DNA from: Tetrahymena thermophila SB210
Lineage: Eukaryota > Ciliophora > Oligohymenophorea > Hymenostomatida > Tetrahymenidae
Direction of reading: 5' to 3'
NCBI RefSeq assembly: GCF_000189635.1
Contig: NW_002476477.1
Location: 62,001-126,000 of the forward strand
Length of the DNA stretch: 64,000 nt
The notes under the pieces were generated by a model. It saw nothing but the letters and a program-made list of their open reading frames with translations. It made no database searches and was not told the origin of the DNA. The position numbers were made by a program, and so were the translations under genes. Below, one piece after another: positions 37,682-50,310 of the stretch. Position 1 is the stretch's first letter, and every line of letters starts with the position of its first letter.

Positions 37682-40234
37682 TCACTTTTTAGAATTATTA
37701 CCCAGTACATTAAGCTTACCAGAGTTCATTCCTCCAGTTCCTCTTTTAGATTCATTACTTCCTATTAATATAAATTATTTACACTGTTAAATACTATGTT
37801 AACAAATATCTAATTACCTCTCCTTGAACCAGCCATAGAAATAAAACCTATTTTGGATTATCTTGAGCTTTGCTGCATTAATTATTGATCTACATAAAAA
37901 TATTGTTAAATGATTGAATTCTTAAATCAATAAAATACCATTGACTAACTTGTAGGTTTATTTCAATTGATTAGAAAGGCTTTTAATTTCACTCTCTAAT
38001 CTGTAAATATTTCTTTCGTCAAGCTAAATTTAATTCTTGCACTCTTTTATAATTTCCTTTAGTTCTAATTTGTATTAAATACAATTAGTTGGATTTATTG
38101 ATTGATTTAAATTTACTTAAATTTTCTTCATTTGCTTCTTAGCTTTTTTCTTAGAAAATCCTTGATTACTCTTAGGATTACTTAGCTTATTCTTGTGATT
38201 TGTAGAGTAGCTACTTTTAAGTATTTAGTTTATCATTTAGATCTTTTACTTGCAGTTCTAGTTCTGTTTTTTGTTCTTCTTTTTTCTTTAGATTACTTTC
38301 TAACTCTTTTACTTTATTGTCCTACTTACTAATGGTGTCTTTTAAATTATCTTTCGTACTTTGTGATTAATATTGATTAGAAAGCTAATTTTATAGTTCT
38401 TCTACTTACACTTGAGAATCTAATTAATTTGAAAATTGTTATTAGCATTATCGCCTATTAAAATGTGTAATTAATAAAAAAATAAATACTTCTTAATTTG
38501 TTTTCTAAGTCTTACAGTTTTGCAAATTGGTCTTCGTTTATTTATTTTAATGACTTTAGATCAGCTTCTTTTTAGTTTACACTACTTTTCAATTCTTTAA
38601 TTATATATTTATTTTTATCTTAAAAAGAGGAAAATAATTTGAATGAATTAATTACTATTAATTTCTTCAACATATTTATTTTCTTAAATTAAATAGCTGT
38701 ATTTTTATTCTTCTATTTACTTTTAAAGGTTCTAGTAGTTCTATTATACTTCTTCATGTTATAATACATCATTATTCAGTCTGTCTATTTATTCTTGCAA
38801 ATCATTAATTCTCTCTAATTAAAATAGTAAGATTAAGTTAATCATAGTTGACCAAATAAAATTATACACATTACCATCGCTTTAAGAGTTTATATGATCG
38901 ATTTCTTATTTTAATCTTATATTTTCATCCTTAAGAAATTCACACTGTTCTAATATTTATTAATCTTTTAGAATATCCTGAGGTTTCTTAACTTAGTTAG
39001 AAAAATATTATTAAATAAATTAGATTTAGCGCAAATTTACTTTAGTTTAGTTCGCCTGCCAATTTAAGTATCGAACTGACCTTTTCAAGTTCATTTGAAA
39101 GTTCGAAAACACATTGCTGAGATTTAGCAAATTTATCTGATATTTCAACTTAATTTGCTTGAAAATCTTAAATTTTACTCTTTAGCTAATAAAATTAAAT
39201 AATAAATTATATTAAATATAAAATGTATTTAGTACTATTTTAGTTAGATATCAGTTAAGCAATTAAAAAATTAAAAAAATAAATACATGAGCAATTTCTT
39301 AATCCTTGTCATTTATTATTTACTTAATTTATCCATCTCTATAACTTTCAATTAATTCATTCATTTCTTGTTGTATTTCTTCCTCCAATTCACCTTATTC
39401 TTTTAACAAATAAAATTTAATTTAATCAGTAAAAATATAATACTAATTTATATTCACACAATTATTTGATTTATTTATTAATTAATAATTACCTTCATAA
39501 GAAAGCTTATTTTATTACATCAAAGGATCTATATTTGATTAATTTTCCATTAGGTTTACCAATTTAAATAATACTAAAGACGATTCTTTTAAACTCTCAA
39601 TATAGTTTTCTATTTTAAGTGCCAATTCCTTCCTATTTTAGTCGCTTTCATCTTTTTTTAGTTTGACTTCATCCTTGGAAAGTATAATTACTTACTGTTT
39701 TAGCTTTTACAAGTTTAATTCTAATATATCAGTAGAAGTCTACTAGCTTATTTGCTTAAGTAAACTCTGCAAAGATCGGATTTGCTTGCTGGGTTGTAAA
39801 CAATCTTGTTCAAACTTTTAAATTGCAAATCCCAAATTGTATTTGGGAGAGTCTAATTTTTGTTGAATTAGAGACAATCCTTTTAAAATAGATTCCATCT
39901 TAGTTTTTGATTCTGAAATGATAGTGTTTTGAAATTCATATTTTGAGTTTTTGCTCCTCACAGCAATATCTGTTTTGAGTATAATCTATTATAGAGAATA
40001 AAACTATAAAGACTCCATAGATGATTATTGCATTTAGCTCACACAAATTGGACAAAATGGTTGGAAATTTTTATCTAAATATTCTAACTTTTAATGGTCT
40101 TTTCCTCTCTTGCATTGAGGAAATGTAATTTATTCGGTATTATTAAAACAAAACTAACTTTAATTAAATAAGGTAGTGCTACCTGTTTCACTCTCGTTAC
40201 CCCTGTAAGGAGAACCAATAAAATTAGGAATCAT
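37682..40234 (-). CDS. Coiled-coil protein with N-terminal Cys/His motif
   Basis: Ten exons: 39493-40234, 39287-39399, 39041-39185, 38875-38991, 38656-38814, 38490-38618, 38117-38419, 37939-38064, 37818-37889 and 37682-37761. All phases agree; 661 residues ending at TGA. Near residues 40-70 the pattern FPQCKRGKDH...PFCPICVSQM resembles one half of a B-box or similar zinc-binding finger. From about 250 to 600 the sequence is almost unbroken coiled coil rich in Gln, Glu, Lys and Leu. The C-terminal tail is basic and Gly/Ser/Asn-rich (GSRRGSNESKRGTGG). The layout recalls TRIM-like or cytoskeletal scaffold proteins, but no family can be assigned. It converges with the Q/N-rich gene. Confidence 0.75.
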
Positions 40235-41890
40235 TTCTTATCTTGAAAGAATCAAAAATATGGCTAAAATAAGGTTTGTATTTATTTGCCTTGTATCTTT
40301 AATTTAATTTAAAGTTTGGTGTTAATTAATTATTTCTTTGTATTCGTTAAAAGTTATATTCTATCAGTCAAACTATAAATTAATAATTGTTAGTAATTGA
40401 AAGAGATAACAAAATAACATAGTAAACAAAGGCTTTGAATTACAGAGTGTTCTCTATATTTTTCTAATCATTCAATTTTTATTGATTACTTGATTATCAT
40501 TAATTATTCAATTTAATCTTTAAATAAATTTACTTGAATTTAGAGATAAAATAATAAATAATAAATTACTCTATAAATAAATTAGTGGTCATATTTAATT
40601 TATATAAATAATAATAAACCGTTTTGCACAAGATTCAAATTATTAAAAGTGTGTAAATTGTGTTACTTTATCAATAAAAACTCCGAATTAATAACTATAA
40701 ATTACTTATTTTGAAGTATTACATTCAATAATTCTGATACATTTGCAAAGCCTAATTTATTGTAAGTATTTGATTAAATTTACTTTGAAATGTATGTATT
40801 AATTTATATTAAATAACCAATTTCTTATTTTATTTTTTAAAATGGTTGTATTTACAAAAAACATGCATGGTTTATTCTAATATAACTCGCTTTATGCTTT
40901 TTATTCTCAAAAAATTAACAGCTTTTTACTATTAAAGTATTCATAATGCATGAATGAAATTCTTTCAACTGAATAACCTTTTTTAATTATTTCCTTTAAG
41001 AATTTTAGAAAGAAAAGATTACACCAATACTGAAATATTATGATGATCAATTGATACTCGCTTTACCATATAAATTATAAATTAATTTAAAAAGATAAAT
41101 TTATACATATTTACCCTAAATATTAAATTCTCTAGATTATTTTATTTTATCTTTAATTATTTTTTAGTTAAAAAAATTATGTCAACTCTATTACTTTTCC
41201 TATAAATATTACGAATTAATTATTACTTTTTATTATCAAAATTACATTAATTCTGATAAATTTTTTATTTCCTTTTTATTTGTTTAATGATTTTTTAAAA
41301 TTTACTTTACTCATAAAATAGCTTAGAAATTTACAAAATGTTACATTAATAAAAATAATATTTTTATTTCACTAAAAATCCAAATTTATTTGCAATTAAT
41401 AAAATTTTTTGCAACCAATTGTTAAATAAATATGTACTAGCATTGCGGAGAGGGGTAAATAGAAGGGAATGCATTTTTTTAACCTTTTAAAATATTTAAC
41501 TTTTTTTCATTTCTTCTAATTTCCTCCAAAAGTAATTTTTTTTGCAATCAAATTTCTTTTAAAAAATTTAAAGTGCTCTGAAATTTATTCCTCTTTAAAT
41601 TTTATTTTTTGTTTAAATTTTACTCAAACTTAAAAAAAATCTTTAGATCAAAATAAAAAAATATGTTTAACTACCACACAAATGGAAGTTTATAGGGTTT
41701 CATTCTATTTCCTGCTCTTTATTTTAATATATTTTATTTTTTGAAATACTATTTTTCTAATATATTTATTGCTTGTAAAAATTCAAAAAACATCAAACCT
41801 CCTCATAAATAAAAATCAATAAATAGATATTTAATATTAAAAAGTTGATTAAATAAAAAAGTTAAAACCAAAAAATTTAAAAATAAAAAA
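40235..41890. other. Divergent intergenic region
   Basis: About 1.65 kb between two outward-facing genes. AT-rich except for a purine-rich patch, GCGGAGAGGGGTAAATAGA, at 41445-41463, unusual against this background. No ORF or tRNA found. Confidence 0.5.
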
Positions 41891-44800
41891 ATGTCGTAAT
41901 AGAATAACATTTTTTATAATTTAGAAGATGTATTTATTTATTATATTTTATTATCTTAACAGCTTAAATCTTTTTTAATTTATAAAAGTTTGTCAAGTCT
42001 GACTTGTAGGCACACACTCATCTTGACTTATAATTCTTGTAAAACCATCTATTCATTTATTAATTTATTTAATTAATTTTTAATTAAATCTATATTTTGA
42101 TAAAATGTTCAGATTTTATTAAATGCTTAATAAAATAAACTTATTATTTTTTATTTTGTTCTTGAAAAATAAATTAACAACTTTTTTAAAAAAAGGAATT
42201 TTGAAGTTGAAGAAAGATTTCTAATTTAATTGAATTCTTCTTTAAAAAATTGCTCATAAATTTAAAGTTTAAAATTAAATCTAGAGTAAAATTTTATTTA
42301 ACTCGTAAATTGAATGAATAAGTAAACTAAAATTCAACAATTTCTATATAAAAAAGATATGAAGATATTACTGATAATAACTTAGAGTAAATTTTAAATG
42401 ACTTGCCTGAATACAAAGAATTAACTAGCCTTTCTTTAAATTTGAAGTAAAAAAAATTAATTTCTAAAAAATATATTTCTTCATTTTTAAAAACTCAAAA
42501 TAAATTTAATTATGAATATAATTTTTTTTAATAGTGAAAATCCATCTCTTAAATAATAAGGAGCAAAAACTGTTAAGTAGTTTTTAAAAAAGTGCTTAAA
42601 TGTTACAGAACTCAAGCTTTTACTATCGTAATAATTAAAGTATTCTAATCTATTTTTACTTAATTATAATAAAAATTTTAGCAGCTGCAAACTTTAGAAC
42701 GAGGGAATATTAGAAATAACAGAAGCTATTATGGAAATGAAAAATATTGAAAAATTAGAACTTGATTTTGCGTAATTAATTAATTAATTAAAATTTTATC
42801 TTTATCTCTATCTTTTCTGTTTTGAAGTCAATTAAATTATTTTTTTAAATAATTAAATAATTTTTGTAATTTAAATATTTATATTTAAAAAAGATACAGT
42901 AATATTGATGATAATACTGCTATTGCGCTTAGTAATACTATTAAAATTCATAAAAACCTATCTAGCCTAATACTCGAATTGAGGTAAAATATTCATTAAA
43001 ATTTAATTCAGATATTTTAAAAATAATAATTTAAATTTACTAAAAATATATAAAACTGTCTTTGAGCAAATTTAGTAAAATATTTAAATTGAAAGAAATC
43101 GCAAATAAATTTAAATAAAAATTTATTTTTCAAGAATTTTTAATTTTTTAAAATAAAAATTACTCAATAATTTTTATATAATTAATAAATTTAATATTAA
43201 AAGTGGAAATCATCTTAAATATGAAGGAGCGTTTGCATTAAGCTAGATAATTTCTAATTGTACTAACCTAACAAAATTGTAAATTTCTTTAGGGTAAATT
43301 CAATATTTATTAAACAAATAAGAAATTTAAGTTAACTTTACTTGTTATTTAATTTTTTAATTTATTCAATCAATATTTTAGAAAAAAATAGTTTACAACC
43401 TATATTTGTATCTTTAAATAAATTATATTTTAAAAGTGGTAACTAAATTTGTGATGATGGAGCCTCTATTTTAGCACAAGAACTTAGTAATCTCACTGAA
43501 ATAACATCCCTTGAATTCTATTTATGGTAAAATATAATATTATTTTAGATACTCATAAAGCAATTATAAAATATAAAAAAATAAATTTATAAAAACTTTT
43601 AATAATAGGTAAAACCCAATTTCTGACAAAGGTGTATGTTCTATTGCTGAAGGGATAGGAAAATGCAAAAAACTCATAAATTTATCGCTAAGTTTACAGT
43701 AAATATCATTTTTATTTATATTTTTCATGATCAAGGTTTAAAAAAGCATATGTTTTGTTGGCTTTTTACTAATAAATTTTAGTTTTTGATTTATTTTTAT
43801 TAAGCTAAATAGTTTTTAAATAAAGTCATGGGCTTAATCAAGCCTATTATATAAAAATATATTTTCAAAGATATTTACAATTAATTAAAATTAAAATCTT
43901 TATTTTTTTGATATATATATTTTTATAATTAGTTAATTGATTTACTTAATCATAATTTTATTAATTTCTCCCTTACTTTATCATATATTAATCAATAATA
44001 TAATTAAATTATTTTATTTTTTTACTCTTTTATTTATTTGAATTAACTAATTCGTTTAAGAAACAAGAAATTAAGAAAAATTAATTCATACCTAAATTTT
44101 TATATTCATTTATAAATATTAGAAAAAACAAAATAAGTGATATAGGAGCCTCTAGTATAGGATAAATATTGAACTAATTTACAGAATTAACAGTTTTGTA
44201 TTTGTACTTATGGTAAATAGATATTTTAATTCTTTAATTTTTTTATTATTTAAAAAAAACATTATTTGAAAAAACAAATTAATTAAAAATTAATTATTTT
44301 ATTTATTAATTTTTGCTTAATTTTAATTTTTAAAATAAAGGGAGTGCTAAATTGGTAATTAAGGAGCTGTTTCAATAGGAGAAGGATTAAAGAGTTGCAA
44401 AAATTTAACATTATTAGAACTCAGCTTATCGTAATATTATTTTGTAATTTTTGATAATCTGTAGTCAAATCAAAAAATTCTGAGGGTCTTTATTATTTTA
44501 AAAAATGAGTTTCTATCTATTTGTTATTAAAAATTTAAATTTGATTAAACTATTTTTTCTTTTATTTAATTCTTGCTTTCTAAAAAATAATAATAAGAAT
44601 TATTTTTATTTTTAGCTAACTTAATTTAAATTTACTTACATAAATAAATATTTTACAAATTAACAGTGCAGAATTTTTTTTTAGATTGATAATACTTATT
44701 ACTATTCAATAAATTGATAAAAATTAAAAAATAATAGAATTGAAAATAAAATTTGTAGTATTTTAAAAATAAAATTTTGTTATTAATTTAAAAAGTAAAA

Positions 44801-46641
44801 ATTAAATTGGGGATATAGGTGCTATTAGTATTGGAGAAGGATTGAGCAGTTGTACATAAGTTACCAATTTACTTTTGTATTTATGGTAATTTATTAAAGT
44901 TTATATAAAAAAATATCTTTTTAATTATTTAAAAATTACAAATAAATTGAATAATTTTTAAAAATAGGGATAACAAAATCAGTGATGAAGGAGTGTAAGC
45001 TGTTGCGATGGGATTAAGCAATCTTAAAAACCTAAACGATTTATAATTTGAGTTAGAGTAAAATAATTTTTCAAGCTATTTTTAAAAAAATATTTTTGTT
45101 ATTCAATATAATCTAATAGGAAAAATGAAATAAGCGATTTAGGAGCATTAAGTATAGGAAAAGGATTTAGTAAATGCACATAGCTTTAAAAATTGCAGTT
45201 TTATATTTGGTAAAATCTAAATTATGATTTATTTTAATAATTAAATTTATTTTTAAAGGACAAATAAAATCGGAGATGAAGGAGCTTGTGCACTTGCTGA
45301 AGGAATAAGCGAATGTTAAAATCTCATTAATTTAGATATTAGCTTTGTGTAAGTTTTATCTCTTAAATTGAGAATAATTAATTATACTTAAAAAATATTA
45401 AATTAATCATTACCTACTGACCATCTATTTTCTAAGTTAAGATAAAAATTCAATTAATTGTGATAAATTTTAAAAATAATCTTTTCTCATTTACCTTAAC
45501 ATACCTTAATTTAGAAAAAACTAATAATGATATTTTTAAAATTGAAAATGATAAACTGTAAGTTCTTATTAATTCACCTCAAATTATATTAACCCCCAAA
45601 ATTAAGAAAAATTTTTAAGGTTGTTTATTTATTTTGAAAATAGATGGTAATTATAATTTTTATAAGAATACTTTTAAGGTTTAAAAAATAACTCATATCT
45701 TAATTTTTAATTTCAAAAAGTAAAAACTAAATAGGTAATAAAGGAGCATCATGTTTGATTGAAAAGTTAAGTTAATGTACACAACTAACAAACTTAACAA
45801 TATATTTAGAGTACAAATTACTTCTTATAATTTCATTATTTTAGTTTTTAATATAAATATTTATAAATATTTTTAGTCACTCACTAATTTAAATTTTATT
45901 TATGAAAGGGAGAATTTAATTGAAGATCAAGGAGCGCTTGGAATTAGCAAATAGTTAGAAAATTTCAAAAATCTTAAAGAGCTTGAGCTTAACTTAAGGT
46001 AAAAAATACATTTACTTATTCAGTATGATAGTTAAATTTTACCCAAATTAAAAAATATAGATACTTAAACTATTTTTTATGAATTCTCTTAAAAACTAAT
46101 TTTAATAATTTTAATCTCTGTTTTTTAATTAATTTTAAAACTCAATATTACAATTTTAGCAAGATATATTATTTAAAGTATTAAGATAAAGCAAATAACT
46201 TATTTTCATTTAGTTTTTATATTAAAGTCAATATTTTTTTTTTAATAAAAATAGGGACAATTAAATTTCTGAATAAGGATATTTAAGTTTAGGAAAATCC
46301 CTAAGTAAAATAGCTAAACTTATTACTCTGGTATTGCTTTTTAGGTAAAACTTTAAAAATATATGAAAGTCTTTAAATATTGAAAATAAAAATAGCAAAG
46401 ATGAAAAATATCTGAAATCTTCTGAAATAGTCAATTGTAAGAATATTAAGATTTTAGATTTAGATCTCAGGTACATGTTTTAATTAAACTAAATAAATTA
46501 ATTAATAGATTTTTATCATAAAAATTTTCTTGTAGCTGGCTAATTTAGGAAGATAAAATATATCACAAAAGAAAGGCTTTAAAAATTAAGCGATTGGTCA
46601 AGCTAAAAATTAAAGGTTTTATTGATTTCGGTGATGTTTGA
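41891..46641 (+). CDS. Leucine-rich-repeat (RNI-like) protein, gene A
   Basis: Twenty-one exons predicted, 600 residues ending at TGA. The leader exon (41891-41929, ending at GAA GAT) and a 50-nt exon (41989-42038) are matched in genes B and C. Then come 17 repeat exons starting at 42196, 42357, 42535, 42682, 42894, 43204, 43437, 43609, 44123, 44341, 44796, 44968, 45120, 45259, 45721, 45909 and 46255. Each is exactly 90 nt except 42535 (93). A 75-nt exon (46396-46470) and a terminal exon (46536-46641) close the gene. Each 90-nt exon encodes one 30-residue unit of the form xNxIxDxGAxSIGxGLSxCTxL, then TxLxLxL, with introns always in phase 2. The fold expected is a curved RNI-type LRR for protein binding. 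No signal peptide or kinase domain was seen. Confidence 0.85.
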
Positions 46642-46968
46642 CTTCTCCACACTAAAATAAATAATTTATTTACTGAAAAAAATAAAAATTAGTTAATCTA
46701 ATTTATTCAGCTTTATTGATAAATATATTGTAAAATTTTATAGACATTTTATCTTAATTGAGACTTTAATTTCTTTTTTAATAATTTCTTTAAGTTTTAG
46801 ATTTTTTATAAATAAAATAATTATTTAATTTAATTATTTTTTTGCCAAAAAAAGTTCAATTTACAAAGCAATACAAACATATATATATTTTCATACATGC
46901 ACTACATTAAATTTATAAATTAATTTTATTTAAAATTGTTTTATTTTGAAATAAAGTGAATGGTTTAG
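46642..46968. other. Convergent intergenic spacer
   Basis: About 330 nt between LRR gene A and the membrane protein gene that converges on it. AT-rich. Confidence 0.6.
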
Positions 46969-49900
46969 TCATTTTTATTTAATAGATCTATCATCATTAA
47001 TACATACATTTTCATCTGAAAAATAATCGTCACTTTTTGAATTAATAAACGATGACAAATTTTGATTTTTGATTGTGTCTTTAACTACTTTTCTAAACCT
47101 TTAAAAATTTATTTCAAGATTTTTAGTATAAATTTAAAGTTTTGCAGATGGAAACCTACTGAGGAATCTCTATGAGCAATTATATTTTTACATCTTTTGT
47201 ACTGAAGTATAAAATACTGATATTATTATTTTATGAATAATATATATGTAGAAAATAAATTAGCATGCCAATACCAAGTAATAAAATACTTCTGAAATTA
47301 TTTTACCCATTTAATACTAATCATATTAGTTTCCTATATTGAATTCTAACTAAAGACATATAGATGATAAAAAGTATAAGATAGACAAACTGATAGAGGT
47401 GATTTCTACTTTATTCATGAATACTTGTTAGAAAGGCTTGTAGTATATAATTAAAGTAGAATATAAACTCAACACTCCACAGTATACTAAACAGCACATT
47501 ACAATATGAGTTTTTCCAAAAGAAACCAAGGCTGATAATAAGGTACTTAATAATAATTTTATAAACTACCAATAGAAATACTATCTTTTGTATTCATCAT
47601 ACATAAATCCAAACGATAAAATTATCTTACTTTTTTCTAGCTGCTTCCTGTTTTGGAAAATATATCCAAAAAATATAAGAGGTATAGCAAATACGTAAAT
47701 AACCAGAGCTGGAATACTAACAGCATACATTAAGCTTCTCCACGACTAATCATTGCAATTTATTGTAGTGTCAATCATTAGATAGCTATCTCTAGAAGTG
47801 AGTTGAATACATGTGATCGATTCAATTGAATATTAAATAATGGAGGGTTAAAAAACGAAAATTATGCTATATAAAAAGCTGCTTATCAGTAAAAAATAAT
47901 AATTCTTTTTTCTTATCTAACTGTAAATTGTAACTAATAATAAAATGAAAGTGTTTAAGATAAGTGGACAGAAAACTGATATCAAAAGCTTGATAAATCC
48001 TAAACTTTCACTATTTGGAAAGTATTCTTTAAGAAAACAATCATATGAAACACCATCTGAACTTTGTAAAGGATTGAAAAAATTATATATGCTGCTATGA
48101 ATAGAAGAATCATACTAATTGAAATCTACGAAGTAATAGGTCAAAAGATACATTTAGAAATTAAAAAGAAGTATTTTCATGTAGACTGAAGCTTATTTTT
48201 ATCTTACAAAGCTATATCCTATGTAGATTTTTTTCATATAAAAAGAAAGATATTTTCGGTAAATCTATGCTCTCATTCTTTTAAAACTACTTATAATAGT
48301 GAAAAAGAACATGAAAAGAGCTAAACAATCAGATAAATAAATATAAAGATTGTTATTTTTAACAGAGCTACATTTAACACACTTGAAGTAGCCTTATTAT
48401 CCATATGATTCCCCTTCCCAAAACTCTCCTTTAATATCGCATGTTAAACACTAAGCTCCTATGTAACCTTCAGAACACAATTAATTTCCATATCCTGTTC
48501 TGCTATCTCCATTACAACTTTTCTAATTTAATTAACAAGAGTATGTATCATTAAATTAAGAATTTTAAGGTCTCCAGAAGTTTTATTTTAGGTAGGAAAC
48601 ATCAGCGTAGCACTTATCAAATGTTTGTTTATCACATACTTAGCAATTGCTATTGGTTTAATCATTATAAGTACCCGAATCACAATATTTGCATTACATT
48701 TCATTTTACCTCATATTAAATATTTACTCCATTCCTTTTTCGCATTTTGAATTAGGATGAAAACAAACCCTTCTTGAATTTGATGTGTGATCATATAAGA
48801 AATAAAATAAATCAATGAATCCATAAGATGTTTTGCAGTCATATTAAAGAGAATAGCTAGTTAACAAGTAAGGGTAATTTGCGTCAGGTAAATCATTATT
48901 CATAAAGTATTATTTAGTGTCATTCTTCAAATAGTTATAAAGGTTTCCAATAGATTAATTTTCATCAAATTCTCTAACAACACATTTTTACTTAAAATTT
49001 TTTTCAGCACATTCATACTCTACTCTGAATCTTATTACATATAATAGATTTTTGTATACTGAAGCATTATGTATTTCAACATGAAAGTCTGCATAGGATA
49101 TTTAATCTTCCATTTTTTTTTAGTGATATTCTGTATTAACTAATTCTGCATTTAATTCATAAATTGAATCAAATTCAAATAAATTACAATTATACATCAT
49201 CCTATCATCTGGCTAAGATGTACATATAAAATACTACTAGGAAGAAACAGTAGCAGAGTTATTAAAATACTTAATTTTATCATAATCTATTTATTGATAT
49301 GCTTTATTCCCTAAAAAAGCTCCTCCACCAATTTTACTTTTACAATTTGATATTTTTATCTCATCTGTAATGCTTAAGGTACCAGTGTAAAGAGCTCCGC
49401 CAAACATATCACTTTAGCAAGAATCAAATGTTGTATTAGTAAATTGAAGAATACCAAATCCCCAATTTTTGATGCAACCACCAGAGTCTAAACTTTTCAT
49501 ATGACTAAACTGAGAGTTTTTAATGACTGTTTGATGAGTCATATCATTATTTATTAGAAGAAACCTTACATTTAAATTGTTAAAATTAGCAATTATATTT
49601 TCTATCTCAATAGAGCAATTATAATTGAACATATTCTTAACGTCATTACTCTAAAATTTCAAAAAATTCGAATACTTCTAATTTTAATAAGTTTTTTCTT
49701 ATCCTTAATTTTTTTAAATCATACCAAAATTGCAATCTTTCATAATAAATTTCGAAACTTTTAATAGATCATAAAAATTATCATTTAAACTACTTATTGT
49801 CTTAATATCTACTGTCAAATCACTTACACTAAAAGCAGTAACTTCAGAAATTTTGCCAAACCCATAGCTCATATTACTATTTTTTATGAACCCACTTTAA

Positions 49901-50310
49901 ATTGCTAAATTTTTGACACTACTAACATTAATTATACGTCCGTATGCTGATAAGTTATCAAATTAAAGCTAATATATAACTAAAGAGTCAAGTAAATTTA
50001 ATGTTAAGAAATCTTTTGCTCCATCAAATAAAGTTAATGTTTTAATATCAATTAACACATTTCGTAGAATTATTTTTTCAAAGTTGATACTCAAAAATGG
50101 ACTAAATTAAATTTAATCTACAATAGTAGTATTTTCTAGTGTAAAGGAAATATTAGCATTAGGAGGTCCATTTATTTAAAAAAAAAACTCAGTTTTTTTA
50201 TATTAAATTCCTTATTCATTAAGCATTTAAATAATTAATTCTGTAGAATTACTTTAGCATAGCAAAAAGCTTACTAAATTTGTGAGAAAAAGAACTAATG
50301 TTTTTTTCAT
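46969..50310 (-). CDS. Cysteine-rich multi-pass membrane protein, intronless
   Basis: One uninterrupted frame of 1113 residues ending at TGA, remarkable beside intron-rich neighbours. It starts with a signal peptide (MKKTLVLFLTNLVSFLLC). A long extracellular part (about 20-630) has N-glycosylation sites and irregular beta-helix-like repeats (for example SGGCIKNWGFGILQFTNTTF and GGALYTGTLSI). A cysteine-rich segment (about 560-690) contains CKYCDSGTYNDQTNSNC, CSEGYIGAQCLTC and CVKC. Seven or more membrane helices (about 700-1000) follow, with the protist-typical block SFGFMYDEYKRQYFYWQF. The last 100 residues are cytosolic. This domain order is common in a large family of Tetrahymena surface proteins whose function is unknown; a receptor or channel-like role is only a guess. 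Confidence 0.85.
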
